33,153 nt of DNA from Streptococcus infantis (GCF_019929575.1 NZ_JAHZPU010000018.1:1-33153); one strand, 5' to 3'. Numbered from the stretch's first letter, positions 16,448 through 25,491 are shown. The notes: generated from the letters alone by a model not told the origin. Numbers and translations: made by a program.

Positions 16448-17017
16448 TCAATCATAAAACCCGACCAGACTCTGCCAGAATATCAGGCTGGACGCATGAC
16501 CTATTCTAGTCATCAAGTGGATGAAGTCACTTTCACAACCCTTCCAAACTGCAGATTGAGCCGTTCCCATGGCTCTAACAAATGCTAGAAAATCTGATGC
16601 CAGCCATATTTTTTCATCATAGTTCATCTCTGCATCAAGAGCATAGATCGCCCCAGATTGACAGTCCAGCAAAATAGTGTAGGGATCTCCATTTACAATG
16701 ATGATCAAGCCTCTTTCTTGTAGAGTCGAGTAATCATGGTATTCCAGATTGCGATTGATCAGCCAAGTAAGACTAGTGTCGTCCCCATATCCAAACTGGT
16801 AACTTAAAAAACCGACCTGCCCCCAGTTATAGGCCAGAATATATTTCCTAAAAATCGGATCCAAATCTTGTATTTGTAATTGTTTTTTCAAACGATCCAG
16901 TTCAGACACAGGCACTTCCGTTTGGTTCAGGACAATTCCTTCTCTTATCTCAGGGTCAAGCCCTTGTGTTTCTTCCTCAAGAATAGAAATGATTTGGTCA
17001 ATTGTCAATAATTCCAT
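16448..17017 (-). CDS. SUKH-like protein, first gene of the cluster
   Basis: Starting at MELLTIDQ (GGAGGT seven bases upstream) the protein has 189 residues; the frame is open further up but without a ribosome binding site. The pattern of an N-terminal helix (SELDRLKKQLQI), FRKYILAYNWGQVGFLSYQF, and a later segment ILLDCQSGAIYALD followed by a helix (IWLASDFLAFVRAMG) resembles SMI1/KNR4 immunity-type proteins, where the DxxxGxhhhhD turn and the FLxFh helix are common. The match is weaker than for the two clear SUKH genes here. It opens a run of six genes reading to 12622. Confidence 0.65.
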   Translation of the reverse strand: MELLTIDQIISILEEETQGLDPEIREGIVLNQTEVPVSELDRLKKQLQIQDLDPIFRKYILAYNWGQVGFLSYQFGYGDDTSLTWLINRNLEYHDYSTLQERGLIIIVNGDPYTILLDCQSGAIYALDAEMNYDEKIWLASDFLAFVRAMGTAQSAVWKGCESDFIHLMTRIGHASSLIFWQSLVGFYD

Positions 17018-17103
17018 TGTCAACCTCCGACTATAAATAGTCCGTTTTCTAGGCAAACTAGTTAGTTTAGGTCTTCTTTTTTCTGATGAACATGCTTATC
17101 TCT

Positions 17104-17109
17104 ATTATA
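17104..17109 (-). promoter_or_regulatory. Likely -10 box of the immunity-like cluster
   Basis: A perfect TATAAT (minus strand) lies about 87 bp before the first start codon of the cluster. I see no good -35 at the usual distance, so this is tentative. Confidence 0.4.
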
Positions 17110-17186
17110 CCTCAAAGCTGTCTGATAGGGATAAACTACCAGTATTTTCAGGGATTTTTTGGTCAACAACTTCTCCTAATTAAAGC

Positions 17187-17216
17187 AAAAAGCCATTCCT
17201 CAAGGGAACAGCTTTT
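17187..17216 (-). terminator. Terminator of the miaA-rnz operon
   Basis: Directly after the SDR stop codon, minus-strand AAAAAGCTGTTCC and GGAATGGCTTTTT form a hairpin with a small internal mismatch and a T-rich end. Confidence 0.8.
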
Positions 17217-17972
17217 TCACTTATAATTAAAGGTTTCTCCAGCCAACTTATCTGCCTGCTTGGGAAAGAGGGTGTAAAACTTATGGGCTAGGTGCAGCAA
17301 AATTGGGAGATTGAGCTCGCGTTTGTTTTTACCTATGGTCTTAACAATCTTTTGCGCGACAGCATCTGGTTCCAATAGAAAACGGTCAACCGACTTGAGA
17401 TAGGTCCCATCTGGATCTGCTTGGTCAAAAAATCCTGTACGGATAGGTCCTGGATTAACAGTTGTCACATAGACACCATAGGGCATGAGTTCAAGGCGCA
17501 AAGCATTTGAAAAACCAATAGCCGCAAACTTGGTCGCAGAGTATAGACTGGACTTGCCAGTTGCTATCAAACCTGCCATGCTAACAATATTGATGATATG
17601 CCCTTTTCGGGTCTCTTTCATACGAGCTGCAACCAAACGAGACAGATTCATCAGGGCAAAGGTATTGACTTCAAACATCTGATGAATATCTTGATTAGAA
17701 ATCTTGTCAAAATCCTCAAAAATTCCATAACCAGCATTGTTAATCAAGACATCAATCTTGCCATAACGCTGATAGAGCTCCGCAACTAGTTCTTCTAAGG
17801 CCTGCTCATCGGTAATATCAATCTCGACCAATTCTGCCTGTGGATGATTTCCGTATAGTTGAGCTAATTTTTCCTTATTTCTACCTAGCAAAATGAGTTG
17901 GTCTTGAGGCAAGAGTTTGACCATTTCTTGGGCTAGCCCCCCGCTAGCACCTGTAATGAGAATAGTAGACAT
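17217..17972 (-). CDS. Short-chain dehydrogenase/reductase
   Basis: This 251-residue classical SDR has the cofactor-binding TGASGGLA (7-14), NNAG (78-81), catalytic S131 and the YSATK motif with Y144 and K148. It is a cytoplasmic NAD(P)-dependent oxidoreductase; its substrate cannot be read from the sequence. AAAGGAA lies before the start. It follows rnz by 20 bp and is the last gene of the operon, with a terminator at its stop codon. Confidence 0.92.
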   Translation of the reverse strand: MSTILITGASGGLAQEMVKLLPQDQLILLGRNKEKLAQLYGNHPQAELVEIDITDEQALEELVAELYQRYGKIDVLINNAGYGIFEDFDKISNQDIHQMFEVNTFALMNLSRLVAARMKETRKGHIINIVSMAGLIATGKSSLYSATKFAAIGFSNALRLELMPYGVYVTTVNPGPIRTGFFDQADPDGTYLKSVDRFLLEPDAVAQKIVKTIGKNKRELNLPILLHLAHKFYTLFPKQADKLAGETFNYK

Positions 17973-17992
17973 ACTTTTCCTTTCTTGAGATT

Positions 17993-18922
17993 CTAGATTT
18001 CCACTTCTTCTAGATCTTTAACCACATGGACATTTTCAAAAATACTAGCAGCGTCTTTCTTGAGCTGGCTGATATCTTTTGAAAGGAAACGGGCGCTGAT
18101 ATGGTTGAGTAAGAGTCGTTTGGCTCCTGCTTCTGTTGCGACCTGCGCTGCCTGCATGTTAGTTGAGTGGCCATGATTGCGGGCAATTTTCTCATCACCC
18201 TTACCATAAGTAGACTCATGGACAAGGACATCTGCATTGACAGCCAGACGCACACTGGCATTGGTTTTTCGAGTGTCACCTAAGATAGTGATAATCTTAC
18301 CTGGACGTGGAGCTGAGATGTAGTTTGCTGCCTTGATCTCGGTGCCGTCCTCTAATACAACATCCTGACCGTTTTTGATTTTTCCAAAAAGCGGTCCAAA
18401 TGGTACGCCGGCAGCCTTGAGCTTTTCAGCATCCAGAGTGCCTTCTAGGTCCTTTTGCATGACACGGTAGCCCACACAGAAAATAGTGTGATCCAACTCT
18501 TCCGCATATACTGTAAATTTATCTGTTTCAAGAATTTTCCCTAGAGAATCTTGGTCGAACTCATGGAAATGAATCTTATAGGGCAGGCGTGAACCAGAGA
18601 CACGCAAACTAGTCAAGACAAATGACTTAATGCCTTGGGGACCATAGATTTCTAAATCTGTCTGCTCTTCATTGGCTTGAAAGGCACGACTAGAAAGGAA
18701 ACCTGGCAAACCAAAGATATGGTCTCCATGTAAGTGAGTGATAAAGATTTTGCTGATCTTTCGTGGTCGAATCGTAGTTTCCAGAATGCGATTTTGCGTT
18801 CCTTCTCCACAGTCAAAGAGCCAGACTTCGTTAATCTCGTCCAAGAGTTTCAGGGCGAGACTTGAAACGTTGCGGGCTTTAGAGGGCTGACCAGCCCCCG
18901 TTCCTAAAAATTGAATATCCAT
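17993..18922 (-). CDS. rnz: Ribonuclease Z
   Basis: RNase Z cuts the 3' trailer from tRNA precursors that lack an encoded CCA. The 309-residue protein is a metallo-beta-lactamase-fold enzyme with the zinc motif HLHGDH (H63, H65, D67, H68, the same numbering as the B. subtilis enzyme), [12 protein letters not shown] at the start and VHESTYG and NHISAR motifs later. It appears complete. It sits in an operon with miaA, also a tRNA-processing gene. Confidence 0.97.
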   Translation of the reverse strand: MDIQFLGTGAGQPSKARNVSSLALKLLDEINEVWLFDCGEGTQNRILETTIRPRKISKIFITHLHGDHIFGLPGFLSSRAFQANEEQTDLEIYGPQGIKSFVLTSLRVSGSRLPYKIHFHEFDQDSLGKILETDKFTVYAEELDHTIFCVGYRVMQKDLEGTLDAEKLKAAGVPFGPLFGKIKNGQDVVLEDGTEIKAANYISAPRPGKIITILGDTRKTNASVRLAVNADVLVHESTYGKGDEKIARNHGHSTNMQAAQVATEAGAKRLLLNHISARFLSKDISQLKKDAASIFENVHVVKDLEEVEI

Positions 18923-18936
18923 TCGATACTTTCTAA

Positions 18937-19560
18937 TTAATCAATATATAACATAGCAGTGCGATTTTCCGAGCGATAATAAAGCTTGCCAGAAAAAGCT
19001 CTAGCTTCTTGTAGTAAATCCTCTTGGCTGTAGCCTTTAAGTCGCTTTCTTCCATCTGCCAAGGTTTCCAAATCTGTCAAAGCTGTAAGATTTCCCACGC
19101 TAACAACTTCCTCTTCTCCGATTGCCTTCATGTAAATTTTCCCAGACTCCTCAAAAACTAGCTGATGAGGAAAAATTTGCGCAATCTCAAAGAGTAATTC
19201 ATCCGTAATTGCTTCCTCATATTCAGAGAAAATGCGACCAAGGTCGTCCCTCTCATAGCAAAATCCAAAGGATTTACCAGATAGATTGAGGCGAATAAAG
19301 GGCTTGCTTTCCAAAGCGAAACTTGGCTCAGCATTATAGAGGTTTAATTCTTTACTGACTTCCGCAAAATAATCGGTCGCAGCTTGAGGACTTTTTTTCT
19401 GGTAGAGCTCGGCAAAGTAAGCATTCACTACGCTGGGTGGAGGTGTGATAAGGGCTAGCTGTTCCTCTTCAGACCTACCAGCTAAAAGCTGATCCAGATA
19501 AACCTTGTCTAAACTTGTATAGCCACCATACTTGAGAGCTAATGATTTGATATCAGTCAT
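18937..19560 (-). CDS. Conserved streptococcal protein of unknown function
   Basis: This 207-residue protein is familiar from the same position between hflX and rnz in other streptococci (from memory), but I know no function. It is acidic, has no signal peptide or membrane segment, and shows [19 protein letters not shown] near residue 36 and [20 protein letters not shown] near 87. Its ATG overlaps the hflX stop (ATGACTGA), so it is translationally coupled to hflX. Confidence 0.85.
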   Translation of the reverse strand: MTDIKSLALKYGGYTSLDKVYLDQLLAGRSEEEQLALITPPPSVVNAYFAELYQKKSPQAATDYFAEVSKELNLYNAEPSFALESKPFIRLNLSGKSFGFCYERDDLGRIFSEYEEAITDELLFEIAQIFPHQLVFEESGKIYMKAIGEEEVVSVGNLTALTDLETLADGRKRLKGYSQEDLLQEARAFSGKLYYRSENRTAMLYID

Positions 19561-20791
19561 AAAATTCTTCTAATCTCCATTTATTTTTCTCAGAAATGAA
19601 GCCTGTGATGACTTCGCCGTCATCTTGGTAGTCACGTTCTTCTAAGATAGCAACACTCTCCAAATCATGAATCTTGTAAGACTTAGAAAAAGGCACGCGC
19701 AGAGTAAAGGGTTCAAAAATTTCCTTAATCTTATCCAGCAATAAAGCCTGCAACTGTTCGCGACTATCTTTAGACTTTGCTGAAATCAGAGCATATGGCG
19801 TTTGAGTAGGCGTAAAGTTCTCCACCAAATCTGCTTTATTATAAAGGGTCAAGCGAGGAATATCCTCCATGTCCAAGTCTTTCATGATAGACAGAACCGT
19901 TTTTTCATGTTCCTCATGGTAGGGATTGCTGGCATCGATGACATGGACCAGGAGATCTACATGCTTGCTTTCTTCTAGGGTAGACTTGAAACTTGACACT
20001 AATTCAGTCGGTAAGTCTTGGATAAATCCAACGGTATCTGTCAAGGTTACCTGTAGATTGCCCCCCAGATGGATGCTTTTAGTTGTCGCATCCAGAGTAG
20101 CAAAGAGCTCATCCGCCTCATACTGGGTCTTGCTGGTCAAAGTATTCATAATAGTTGACTTCCCAGCATTGGTGTAACCAATCAAACCAATTTTAAAGGT
20201 ACTTGACTCCAAACGTTTTTCTCGAACTGTCGCTCGGTTTTTCTCAACCACCTTGAGTTGACGTTCGATATCTGCAATCTGGTTGCGAACACTACGACGG
20301 TTAAGCTCCAGCTGACTTTCACCTGGACCACGGGAACCAATTCCCCCTGCCTGACGGCTGAGCATAATCCCCTGACCAACCAAGCGAGGCAAGAGATACT
20401 TGAGTTGTGCAAGATGAACTTGTAGCTTACCTTCATGGCTTCGAGCTCTCATAGCAAAGATATCTAAAATTAACTGCATACGGTCAATGACCTTGACTCC
20501 TAGCACTTCCTCTAGATTGACATTTTGGCGAGGCGTCAAACGGTTGTTGACGATGACAGTCGTGATTTCTTCTGCGTCCACCATTTGAGCTATTTCTTCC
20601 AACTTACCAGTTCCGACAAAGGTCTTGGAGTCGTATTTTTCACGTTTTTGTCTGTAACTATCGACTACAAACGCTCCGGCTGTCTTTGCTAAACTAGCCA
20701 GTTCTTCCATGGAGAGGTCAAAATTATCCATGCCTTGGAGTTCAACTCCAACCAGCAGGACTCGCTCCTCTTTTTTCTCCGTTTCAATCAT
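19553..20791 (-). CDS. hflX: GTPase HflX
   Basis: HflX is a ribosome-associated GTPase that splits stalled 70S ribosomes, notably under heat or antibiotic stress. The 412-residue protein has the N-terminal HflX domain ([20 protein letters not shown], the glycine-rich loop near 155) and a GTPase domain with G1 GYTNAGKST (about 205), G3 DTVGF (about 252) and G4 NKAD (about 318). The start overlaps the miaA stop in ATGATTGA, an eight-base overlap that indicates coupled translation. Confidence 0.97.
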   Translation of the reverse strand: MIETEKKEERVLLVGVELQGMDNFDLSMEELASLAKTAGAFVVDSYRQKREKYDSKTFVGTGKLEEIAQMVDAEEITTVIVNNRLTPRQNVNLEEVLGVKVIDRMQLILDIFAMRARSHEGKLQVHLAQLKYLLPRLVGQGIMLSRQAGGIGSRGPGESQLELNRRSVRNQIADIERQLKVVEKNRATVREKRLESSTFKIGLIGYTNAGKSTIMNTLTSKTQYEADELFATLDATTKSIHLGGNLQVTLTDTVGFIQDLPTELVSSFKSTLEESKHVDLLVHVIDASNPYHEEHEKTVLSIMKDLDMEDIPRLTLYNKADLVENFTPTQTPYALISAKSKDSREQLQALLLDKIKEIFEPFTLRVPFSKSYKIHDLESVAILEERDYQDDGEVITGFISEKNKWRLEEFYD

Positions 20792-21668
20792 TTAAAAACT
20801 CCTCAATCTGGCTTAAAATACGCTCTTTCACACCAGATTCTCCTATCTGATAAAAGGTCACCTGCATGCGATTACGGAACCAGGTTAGCTGACGCTTGGC
20901 AAAACGACGGGTCGCCTGTTTGAGACTGTCACGAGCTTCTTCCAAGGACTGCTCCCCTCGAAAATAGGGAAAGAGTTCCTTGTAGCCAATCCCTTTAGCA
21001 GCCTGCACATCTGGATAATGGTCAAACAACCACTTAGCTTCATCCAATAGTCCAGCTTCAAACATCAAATCCACACGGTGGTTAATCCGTTCATAAAGCT
21101 GACTACGCTCATCATCCAAGCAAATAATCAGAGGTTCATACAAGGTCTCTTGATTTTCCAAGTCTTGACCAAAATGGGCAATTTCCAAGGCACGCATGGC
21201 ACGACGACGATTAAACTGGGGAATTTCAAGGCCTATTTGCTCTACAAGATGGGCTAACTCCTCATCTGAAAAAGGATCTAGACTAGCACGATAAGCTAAA
21301 ATCTCCTCATGAGGTGTCTCCCCACCTAAATGATATCCTTCTAGCAGACTCTGGATATAAAGTCCTGTCCCACCTGCAATAATAGCGAGCTTACCTCGAC
21401 TTTGAATATCCTCAATGGCCGCCTTAGCTTCTGAAACAAAATCAAAAGCCGAGTAAGACTCGGTTACTTCTCTCACATTAATCAAATGATGAGGGACAGT
21501 TGCCTGCTCCTCTGGACTAGCCTTGGCTGTTCCAATATCTAGTCCTCGATAGACTTGTTGGCTATCTCCACTAACTACTTCACCATTAAAATGCTTAGCA
21601 ACTTCAATGGCTAGAGCTGTTTTTCCAACTGCAGTCGGTCCAACAATCACAATTATTTTTGTTTTCAT
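20784..21668 (-). CDS. miaA: tRNA dimethylallyltransferase
   Basis: MiaA adds a dimethylallyl group to A37 of tRNAs that read codons beginning with U. The chosen start ([10 protein letters not shown], 294 residues) is preceded by CAAGGAAAA; an ATG 24 bases upstream lacks a ribosome binding site. The P-loop GPTAVGKT is at 10-17, with [17 protein letters not shown] and HHLINV following and the RRAMRALE segment in the middle. It is the first gene of an operon with hflX, an unknown gene, rnz and an SDR. Confidence 0.97.
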   Translation of the reverse strand: MKTKIIVIVGPTAVGKTALAIEVAKHFNGEVVSGDSQQVYRGLDIGTAKASPEEQATVPHHLINVREVTESYSAFDFVSEAKAAIEDIQSRGKLAIIAGGTGLYIQSLLEGYHLGGETPHEEILAYRASLDPFSDEELAHLVEQIGLEIPQFNRRRAMRALEIAHFGQDLENQETLYEPLIICLDDERSQLYERINHRVDLMFEAGLLDEAKWLFDHYPDVQAAKGIGYKELFPYFRGEQSLEEARDSLKQATRRFAKRQLTWFRNRMQVTFYQIGESGVKERILSQIEEFLND

Positions 21669-21707
21669 CTTTTTTCCTTGAAAAATTCCCATTTTTTCGT
21701 TACTATT

Positions 21708-21716
21708 ATTATATCA
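21708..21716 (-). promoter_or_regulatory. Extended -10 promoter of the miaA operon
   Basis: On the minus strand TGATATAAT is an extended -10 (TGnTATAAT) placed about 40 bp before the miaA start; the -35 is poor, as is common with extended -10 promoters. Confidence 0.6.
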
Positions 21717-21788
21717 CAAAAAGGTCAGTCAGAAAAATGCGACCTCTTGAGGTAGCTGGCTGATTTATAAGTTAAAGGAGGAATACTC

Positions 21789-21959
21789 ATGGCTAAAGGA
21801 TTCGCTAAAGGTCTTGTAACAGGTATTGCAGGAACTGTCGCTGCAGTTGCAGGTGCAGTATACGCAGTTAAAAAGAAAGTGATCGAACCAGAAGAACAAA
21901 AAGCAGCTTTCATCGAAGAAAATCGTAAGAAAGCAGCGCGTCGTCGCGTATCACACTAA
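21789..21959 (+). CDS. DUF3042 family small protein
   Basis: The only convincing plus-strand gene in the window encodes 56 residues: an N-terminal MAKGFAKGLVTGIAGTVAAV hydrophobic segment that could span or sit in the membrane, then a charged tail EEQKAAFIEENRKKAARRR. This is the pattern of the short DUF3042 proteins of lactic streptococci and lactobacilli, whose function is unknown. AAAGGAGG precedes the ATG by six bases and a strong hairpin terminator follows the stop. It is divergent from miaA and convergent with thyA. Confidence 0.9.
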   Translation: MAKGFAKGLVTGIAGTVAAVAGAVYAVKKKVIEPEEQKAAFIEENRKKAARRRVSH

Positions 21960-21961
21960 GC

Positions 21962-22000
21962 AAAAAAAGAAGTTGAGATTTTTTCTCAACTTCTTTTTTT
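21962..22000. terminator. Bidirectional terminator between the DUF3042 gene and thyA
   Basis: AAAAAAAGAAGTTGAGA and TCTCAACTTCTTTTTTT form a perfect long stem with A and T runs on both sides, so it can end transcription from both converging genes. Confidence 0.93.
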
Positions 22001-22010
22001 CTATTCTTTT

Positions 22011-22077
22011 ATACTCAATGAAAGTCAAAGAGCAAACTAGGAATCTAGCGTGGTTTGAAGAGATTTTCAGAGAGTAT
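22011..22077. repeat. Internally deleted BOX element
   Basis: Both ends of a BOX element are present (ATACTCAATGAAAGTCAAAG; TTTTCAGAGAGTAT) but the GTACGGCAAGGCGA core is missing, leaving 67 bp. Its last base is the final base of the thyA stop codon on the minus strand. Confidence 0.8.
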
Positions 22078-22916
22078 TAAATGGCCAAGTCAAACTTCAA
22101 TTGCGGTTTCACAGGAGCATAGTCAACCAACTCAAAATCCTCTGCTTTAATATCAAAGAAATTAGTCTTGTCTGGTACATTCAAGACCAAACGGGGTTGG
22201 CAATTTGAAGGTTCACGACGGAGCAATTCCTGAGCTTGTTCAAATTGATTGTCATAGATGTGAAGGTTGTTGATAAAGTAGAAGAATTTCCCAACTTTCC
22301 AACCAAAGTGTTTAGCAATCATCATTTGAAGAGCTACATACTGCATGGCATTGATATGATGAGCCACCAGCATATCATTAGAACGCTGGGTCAAGGTCGC
22401 ATCCAAATAGATTTCCCCATCTACACGACGGACATCAAACATAGTCTGAAAGGCACATGGAAGAAGGCCGTCTGTTTCCTCGAATGCTTGATAATCCCAG
22501 AGTGAGATGATATTGCGACGGTTCCAAGGATTAGCTTCTAACTGTTTGAGAATCTTGTTAATGATGTCGTGCTTTTTAACCACAGCCCCATAACGTTCCC
22601 CAATAGTCCCTGTATCTCCAACTTCCCAGTCATTCCAGTAGTGAACATTGTACTTGTCATTGAGAACTTCCAAACTATTGGTCTGATCTTGGTAGATCCA
22701 AAGCACTTCTTTAATAGCTGATTTAATAGCGATAGGACGCAAAGTTGTGATGGGAAATTCACCCTTAGACAAATCATACTCTGCAAAGGCCCCTGTGATG
22801 TACTTGGAGTTAGCAACAGTCCCATCCTTATACTTAGGACGAGCTTGCTCAGAAAAGACACCTTCATTCAAGATTCGCTCGATATTTTCTTTAAAAATCG
22901 TATCTGCTTTTGTCAT
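22077..22916 (-). CDS. thyA: Thymidylate synthase
   Basis: Thymidylate synthase makes dTMP from dUMP using methylenetetrahydrofolate. The 279-residue protein has the catalytic cysteine C154 in LLPCAFQ, the phosphate-binding [10 protein letters not shown] (131-140), and [20 protein letters not shown] in the dUMP-binding region. It matches streptococcal ThyA in length. GAGGTGAG precedes the start. The folate it uses links it to the pab gene upstream in the window. Confidence 0.97.
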   Translation of the reverse strand: MTKADTIFKENIERILNEGVFSEQARPKYKDGTVANSKYITGAFAEYDLSKGEFPITTLRPIAIKSAIKEVLWIYQDQTNSLEVLNDKYNVHYWNDWEVGDTGTIGERYGAVVKKHDIINKILKQLEANPWNRRNIISLWDYQAFEETDGLLPCAFQTMFDVRRVDGEIYLDATLTQRSNDMLVAHHINAMQYVALQMMIAKHFGWKVGKFFYFINNLHIYDNQFEQAQELLRREPSNCQPRLVLNVPDKTNFFDIKAEDFELVDYAPVKPQLKFDLAI

Positions 22917-22945
22917 TTGCTCTCACCTCATTCATTGTCTTAACT

Positions 22946-22954
22946 AGTATAGCA
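22946..22954 (-). promoter_or_regulatory. Extended -10 promoter of thyA
   Basis: Minus-strand TGCTATACT is an extended -10 about 30 bp before the thyA start; the -35 region is weak. The predicted leader of about 23 nt carries the ribosome binding site. Confidence 0.55.
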
Positions 22955-22968
22955 TAAAAAAGAATTTT

Positions 22969-23403
22969 CTACCTGCTCAGAAAATCAATAGCATTTTTAT
23001 ATTTCTTCAATCTTTCCCTATCCTTTTCAGTAATAGAAGTCAATCTCGAAAGATCTGAATTATGTTTTAAATCAGCTAATTTTACTGCCCGTGCTAGAGA
23101 ATTTTTCTTCACAGTTTCCAAATACGCTTGATAATCTTGCATTGGTTTCTTTGTCAAAACCTTAACAGCTGTAACAACTTCTTCCGGTAAACCTGCAATT
23201 AGTAATTCTTCAGCTGAAACAGGACTGTCCTCAAGAACATCATGCAACAAAGCAACTGCTTTTTCTTTTTCAGACTTAACTTGGTTTGCTACATAGATTA
23301 GATGTTTAATATATTCTATCCCTGCCTTATCCAGTTGCCCTTCATGAGCTTGCGTAGCAATAGACAAGGCTATATCAACTATGGATTGTTCTGCAGTATT
23401 CAT
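22969..23403 (-). CDS. Small SpoT/MESH1-type HD hydrolase
   Basis: This 144-residue stand-alone HD-domain protein has H20 in AHEGQ, H34 in YIKHLIYVA, the H54-D55 pair in LLHDVLEDS and a distal aspartate in VKLADLKHN. These are the metal-binding and substrate positions of the hydrolase half of RelA/SpoT and of small alarmone hydrolases such as MESH1, which remove pyrophosphate from (p)ppGpp. It lacks any synthetase domain. The usual HP pair is HL here. AGGAGGAG precedes the start. A role in alarmone or other nucleotide hydrolysis is inferred from the family. Confidence 0.8.
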   Translation of the reverse strand: MNTAEQSIVDIALSIATQAHEGQLDKAGIEYIKHLIYVANQVKSEKEKAVALLHDVLEDSPVSAEELLIAGLPEEVVTAVKVLTKKPMQDYQAYLETVKKNSLARAVKLADLKHNSDLSRLTSITEKDRERLKKYKNAIDFLSR

Positions 23404-23458
23404 CCAAAACTCCTCCTATCATTATTGACTTATTACTTTATTTTAACAGCTTCAACTT

Positions 23459-23488
23459 AAAAAGAGCTTGATCAATAACCAAGCTCTT
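23459..23488 (-). terminator. Intrinsic terminator of gki
   Basis: AAGAGCTTG and CAAGCTCTT pair perfectly on the minus strand, followed by TTTTT, beginning about 12 bp after the glucokinase stop. Confidence 0.92.
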
Positions 23489-23500
23489 GATTCATGTGCT

Positions 23501-24460
23501 TTATTGCAAAACAAGTGATGCTGCTCCGATAACTCCAGCATCATTTCCTAGAGTTGCAAGAGCTAGTTTAGTTGTTGTGCGTACTTGTGGGAAGGTATTT
23601 TCATCATAAACCTTTTGCACACCTTGAAGGAGGAATTCTCCCGCAGCTGATACACCACCACCGATAACGATTGTTGATGGGTTTAGGATTGAACCGATGT
23701 TGGCACATGCAATACCCAAGTAACGTGAGAAGTTACGGTAAACGATCAAGGCAAGGTCGTCTCCTTCTTTTGCCAAATCAAAGACAGTTTTAGCTGTTAC
23801 TTCTTCTCCGTCATCAATCAAGCGTTTTAAGGCTGCATCGCCTTCGTATTCATCTGCGTAACGACGAGTCAAGTTGACAATCCCTGTTGCCGAAGCAACT
23901 GTCTCAAGACATCCTTTTTTACCACAGGTACATGCGATTGGTTGGTCAAAGTCAACAGTGATGTGACCAAGCTCTCCTGCCGCACCAGCAACACCGTGGA
24001 GCAGTTTCCCTTCAGCAACGATACCGCCACCAACACCAGTACCAAGTGTCATAAAGACAACGTCTGGTTGGTTTTCACCAGCTCCCATCCAACGTTCGCC
24101 AAGAGCAGCTACGTTGGCATCATTGTCGATAAAGAATGGAATTCCTAATGCTTTTTCCATTTTTTCTTTGATTGGTTGAAGAGTTTTCCAGTTGAGGTTG
24201 TAGGCACCGATAACAGTTCCCTTTTCACGGTCAACCACACCAGGTGAACCCATACCAATCCCTTGGAAATCCGTCGCAGACAATCCAAGCAATTCAAAAC
24301 GATGTTGAATAGACTCAATCATATCATCTACAATGTGGCTTCCTTCATCCAAAATGTTAGTCTTGATAGACCATTTTTCTTGGATTTCTCCTTCTTGCGT
24401 TAAAATTGCGAACTTAATAGAAGTTCCACCAAGGTCAATCCCAATAATCTTTTGACTCAT
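23501..24460 (-). CDS. gki: ROK family glucokinase
   Basis: Glucokinase phosphorylates glucose with ATP; this is one of the pneumococcal sequence-typing loci. The 319-residue protein has the ATP-binding IGIDLGGTSIKFAIL (6-20), the catalytic aspartate in IDNDAN (111-116), GTGVGGGIV (140-148), the zinc ligand H166 and the ROK motif CTCGKKGCLE (177-186). GGAGATAA precedes the start. It has its own promoter with a cre-like site and its own terminator, so it is probably transcribed alone. Confidence 0.97.
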   Translation of the reverse strand: MSQKIIGIDLGGTSIKFAILTQEGEIQEKWSIKTNILDEGSHIVDDMIESIQHRFELLGLSATDFQGIGMGSPGVVDREKGTVIGAYNLNWKTLQPIKEKMEKALGIPFFIDNDANVAALGERWMGAGENQPDVVFMTLGTGVGGGIVAEGKLLHGVAGAAGELGHITVDFDQPIACTCGKKGCLETVASATGIVNLTRRYADEYEGDAALKRLIDDGEEVTAKTVFDLAKEGDDLALIVYRNFSRYLGIACANIGSILNPSTIVIGGGVSAAGEFLLQGVQKVYDENTFPQVRTTTKLALATLGNDAGVIGAASLVLQ

Positions 24461-24483
24461 CTTTATCTCCTTTTATTATAAAT

Positions 24484-24497
24484 TGAAAATGCTTACA
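24484..24497. promoter_or_regulatory. cre-like site at gki
   Basis: TGAAAATGCTTACA matches the cre consensus at 13 of 14 positions; the single mismatch is in the central CG. It overlaps the predicted transcription start. Confidence 0.5.
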
Positions 24498-24502
24498 GCA
24501 CT

Positions 24503-24531
24503 AGTATACCAAAATCTGCCTATCAGTGCAA
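24503..24531 (-). promoter_or_regulatory. Predicted gki promoter
   Basis: Minus-strand TTGCAC (24531-24526) and TATACT (24508-24503) are 17 bp apart, a strong sigma-A-type promoter about 43 bp before the start codon. Confidence 0.75.
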
Positions 24532-24564
24532 AGGTTTGCATTAACTTTCCAGATTTTTTCTATT

Positions 24565-25425
24565 CTATGGTTTCCACAAACCAGAAGCATCTACATAATA
24601 GCGTCCGCCATCCACTCGCTCATTCTTCGCCATCTTACCATCTGATTTGAGATAGTAGTTTCCTTGCCAAGCATTACGAGCATAAGAACCATCTGATTTT
24701 AAGTAGTACCAAGATTGGTAAGAAGAGTCATAGACCCACTCACTCTGAGCCATCTTACCATTTGACTTGAGGTAGTAGGCACCTTGCCAAGTATTATGCG
24801 CATAAGAACCATCTGATTTGAGATAATACCAGGCTTGGTAGTAAGAATCATAAATCCATTCACCCTGAGCCATCTTACCATCTGATTTGAGATAGTAACT
24901 TCCTTGCCAAGTATTGCGTGCATAAGAACCATCTGATTTGAGGTAATACCAGGCTTGGTAATAGTTATCGTATACCCACTCATTCTCAGCCATTCTTCCA
25001 TCTGATTTGAGGTAGTAAGCACCCCGCCAAGTGTTCGTTACTGGTTTCCCATTTTCAGAATAATAGTACCAAGATCCATTCTGACGAACCCAGCCACTTT
25101 CAGCTGGTACACTAGGAGTAGGTACTGTACTACTTGGTGCTACTCTATCAGGTGCTACATTGTTGTTAGCTTGAGAGGCACTTGTCTTTTTCTCTTTTAA
25201 CACTCCCTTAGGCGCATTCTTAGATTCACAGGCTATCCCATCATGATCCTTATCTAGAGTAGCAGAATAACCTGGTTCTCCCTTATGAATATCCGCATAA
25301 CCATTCTCCCAGGCTTCCTTACAGCTTGAAAAATGGATACTTTCATCCGCCACAACAGGCTGTAAAAACAATGCTAGGGCAGGTAAAGAAGCTAGGCCGA
25401 GTTTTAATAAATGACGTTTGTTCAT
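24565..25425 (-). CDS. cbpL: Choline-binding surface protein with Excalibur domain (CbpL-like)
   Basis: A 286-residue secreted protein. Residues 1-26 form a signal peptide (LLKLGLASLPALALFLQPVVA). Residues of about 28-70 form an Excalibur domain: FSSCKEAWENGYADI, then DKDHDGIACE, which holds the calcium loop, with two cysteines that can pair. After a Ser/Pro/Thr linker (about 75-108), choline-binding repeats run to the end, with the WYYL and YYLKSDGKMA motifs that hold choline of the teichoic acids. This matches the front part of pneumococcal CbpL, found next to gki there (from memory). TAGGAGAAAA precedes the start. The symbol is assigned by architecture and context. Confidence 0.88.
   Translation of the reverse strand: MNKRHLLKLGLASLPALALFLQPVVADESIHFSSCKEAWENGYADIHKGEPGYSATLDKDHDGIACESKNAPKGVLKEKKTSASQANNNVAPDRVAPSSTVPTPSVPAESGWVRQNGSWYYYSENGKPVTNTWRGAYYLKSDGRMAENEWVYDNYYQAWYYLKSDGSYARNTWQGSYYLKSDGKMAQGEWIYDSYYQAWYYLKSDGSYAHNTWQGAYYLKSNGKMAQSEWVYDSSYQSWYYLKSDGSYARNAWQGNYYLKSDGKMAKNERVDGGRYYVDASGLWKP
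24570..25060 (-). repeat. Choline-binding repeats, 120-bp units
   Basis: The coding repeats pair a WYYLKSDGSYARNTWQGSYY half with a YLKSDGKMAQGEWIYDSYYQ half, giving 40-residue (120-bp) units that are very similar at DNA level. The similarity means unit number can change by recombination. Confidence 0.85.
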
Positions 25426-25462
25426 GATTTTCTCCTAAAATTATAATATCAACTTCCCTATT

Positions 25463-25491
25463 ATTTTATCAAACTTATTTCTGCAATTCAA
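25463..25491 (-). promoter_or_regulatory. Possible cbpL promoter
   Basis: Minus-strand TTGAAT (25491-25486) and TAAAAT (25468-25463) are 17 bp apart. The -35 lies inside the end of the preceding hydrolase gene. Confidence 0.4.

Noticed and set aside
16316..16588. Plus-strand 90-codon frame across two cluster genes
   Set aside because: It spans the junction of two well-supported minus-strand genes and has no ribosome binding site or family.
24699..25022. Second minus-strand frame inside the choline-binding gene
   Set aside because: It is a shifted reading of the 120-bp coding repeats, kept open by their periodicity.
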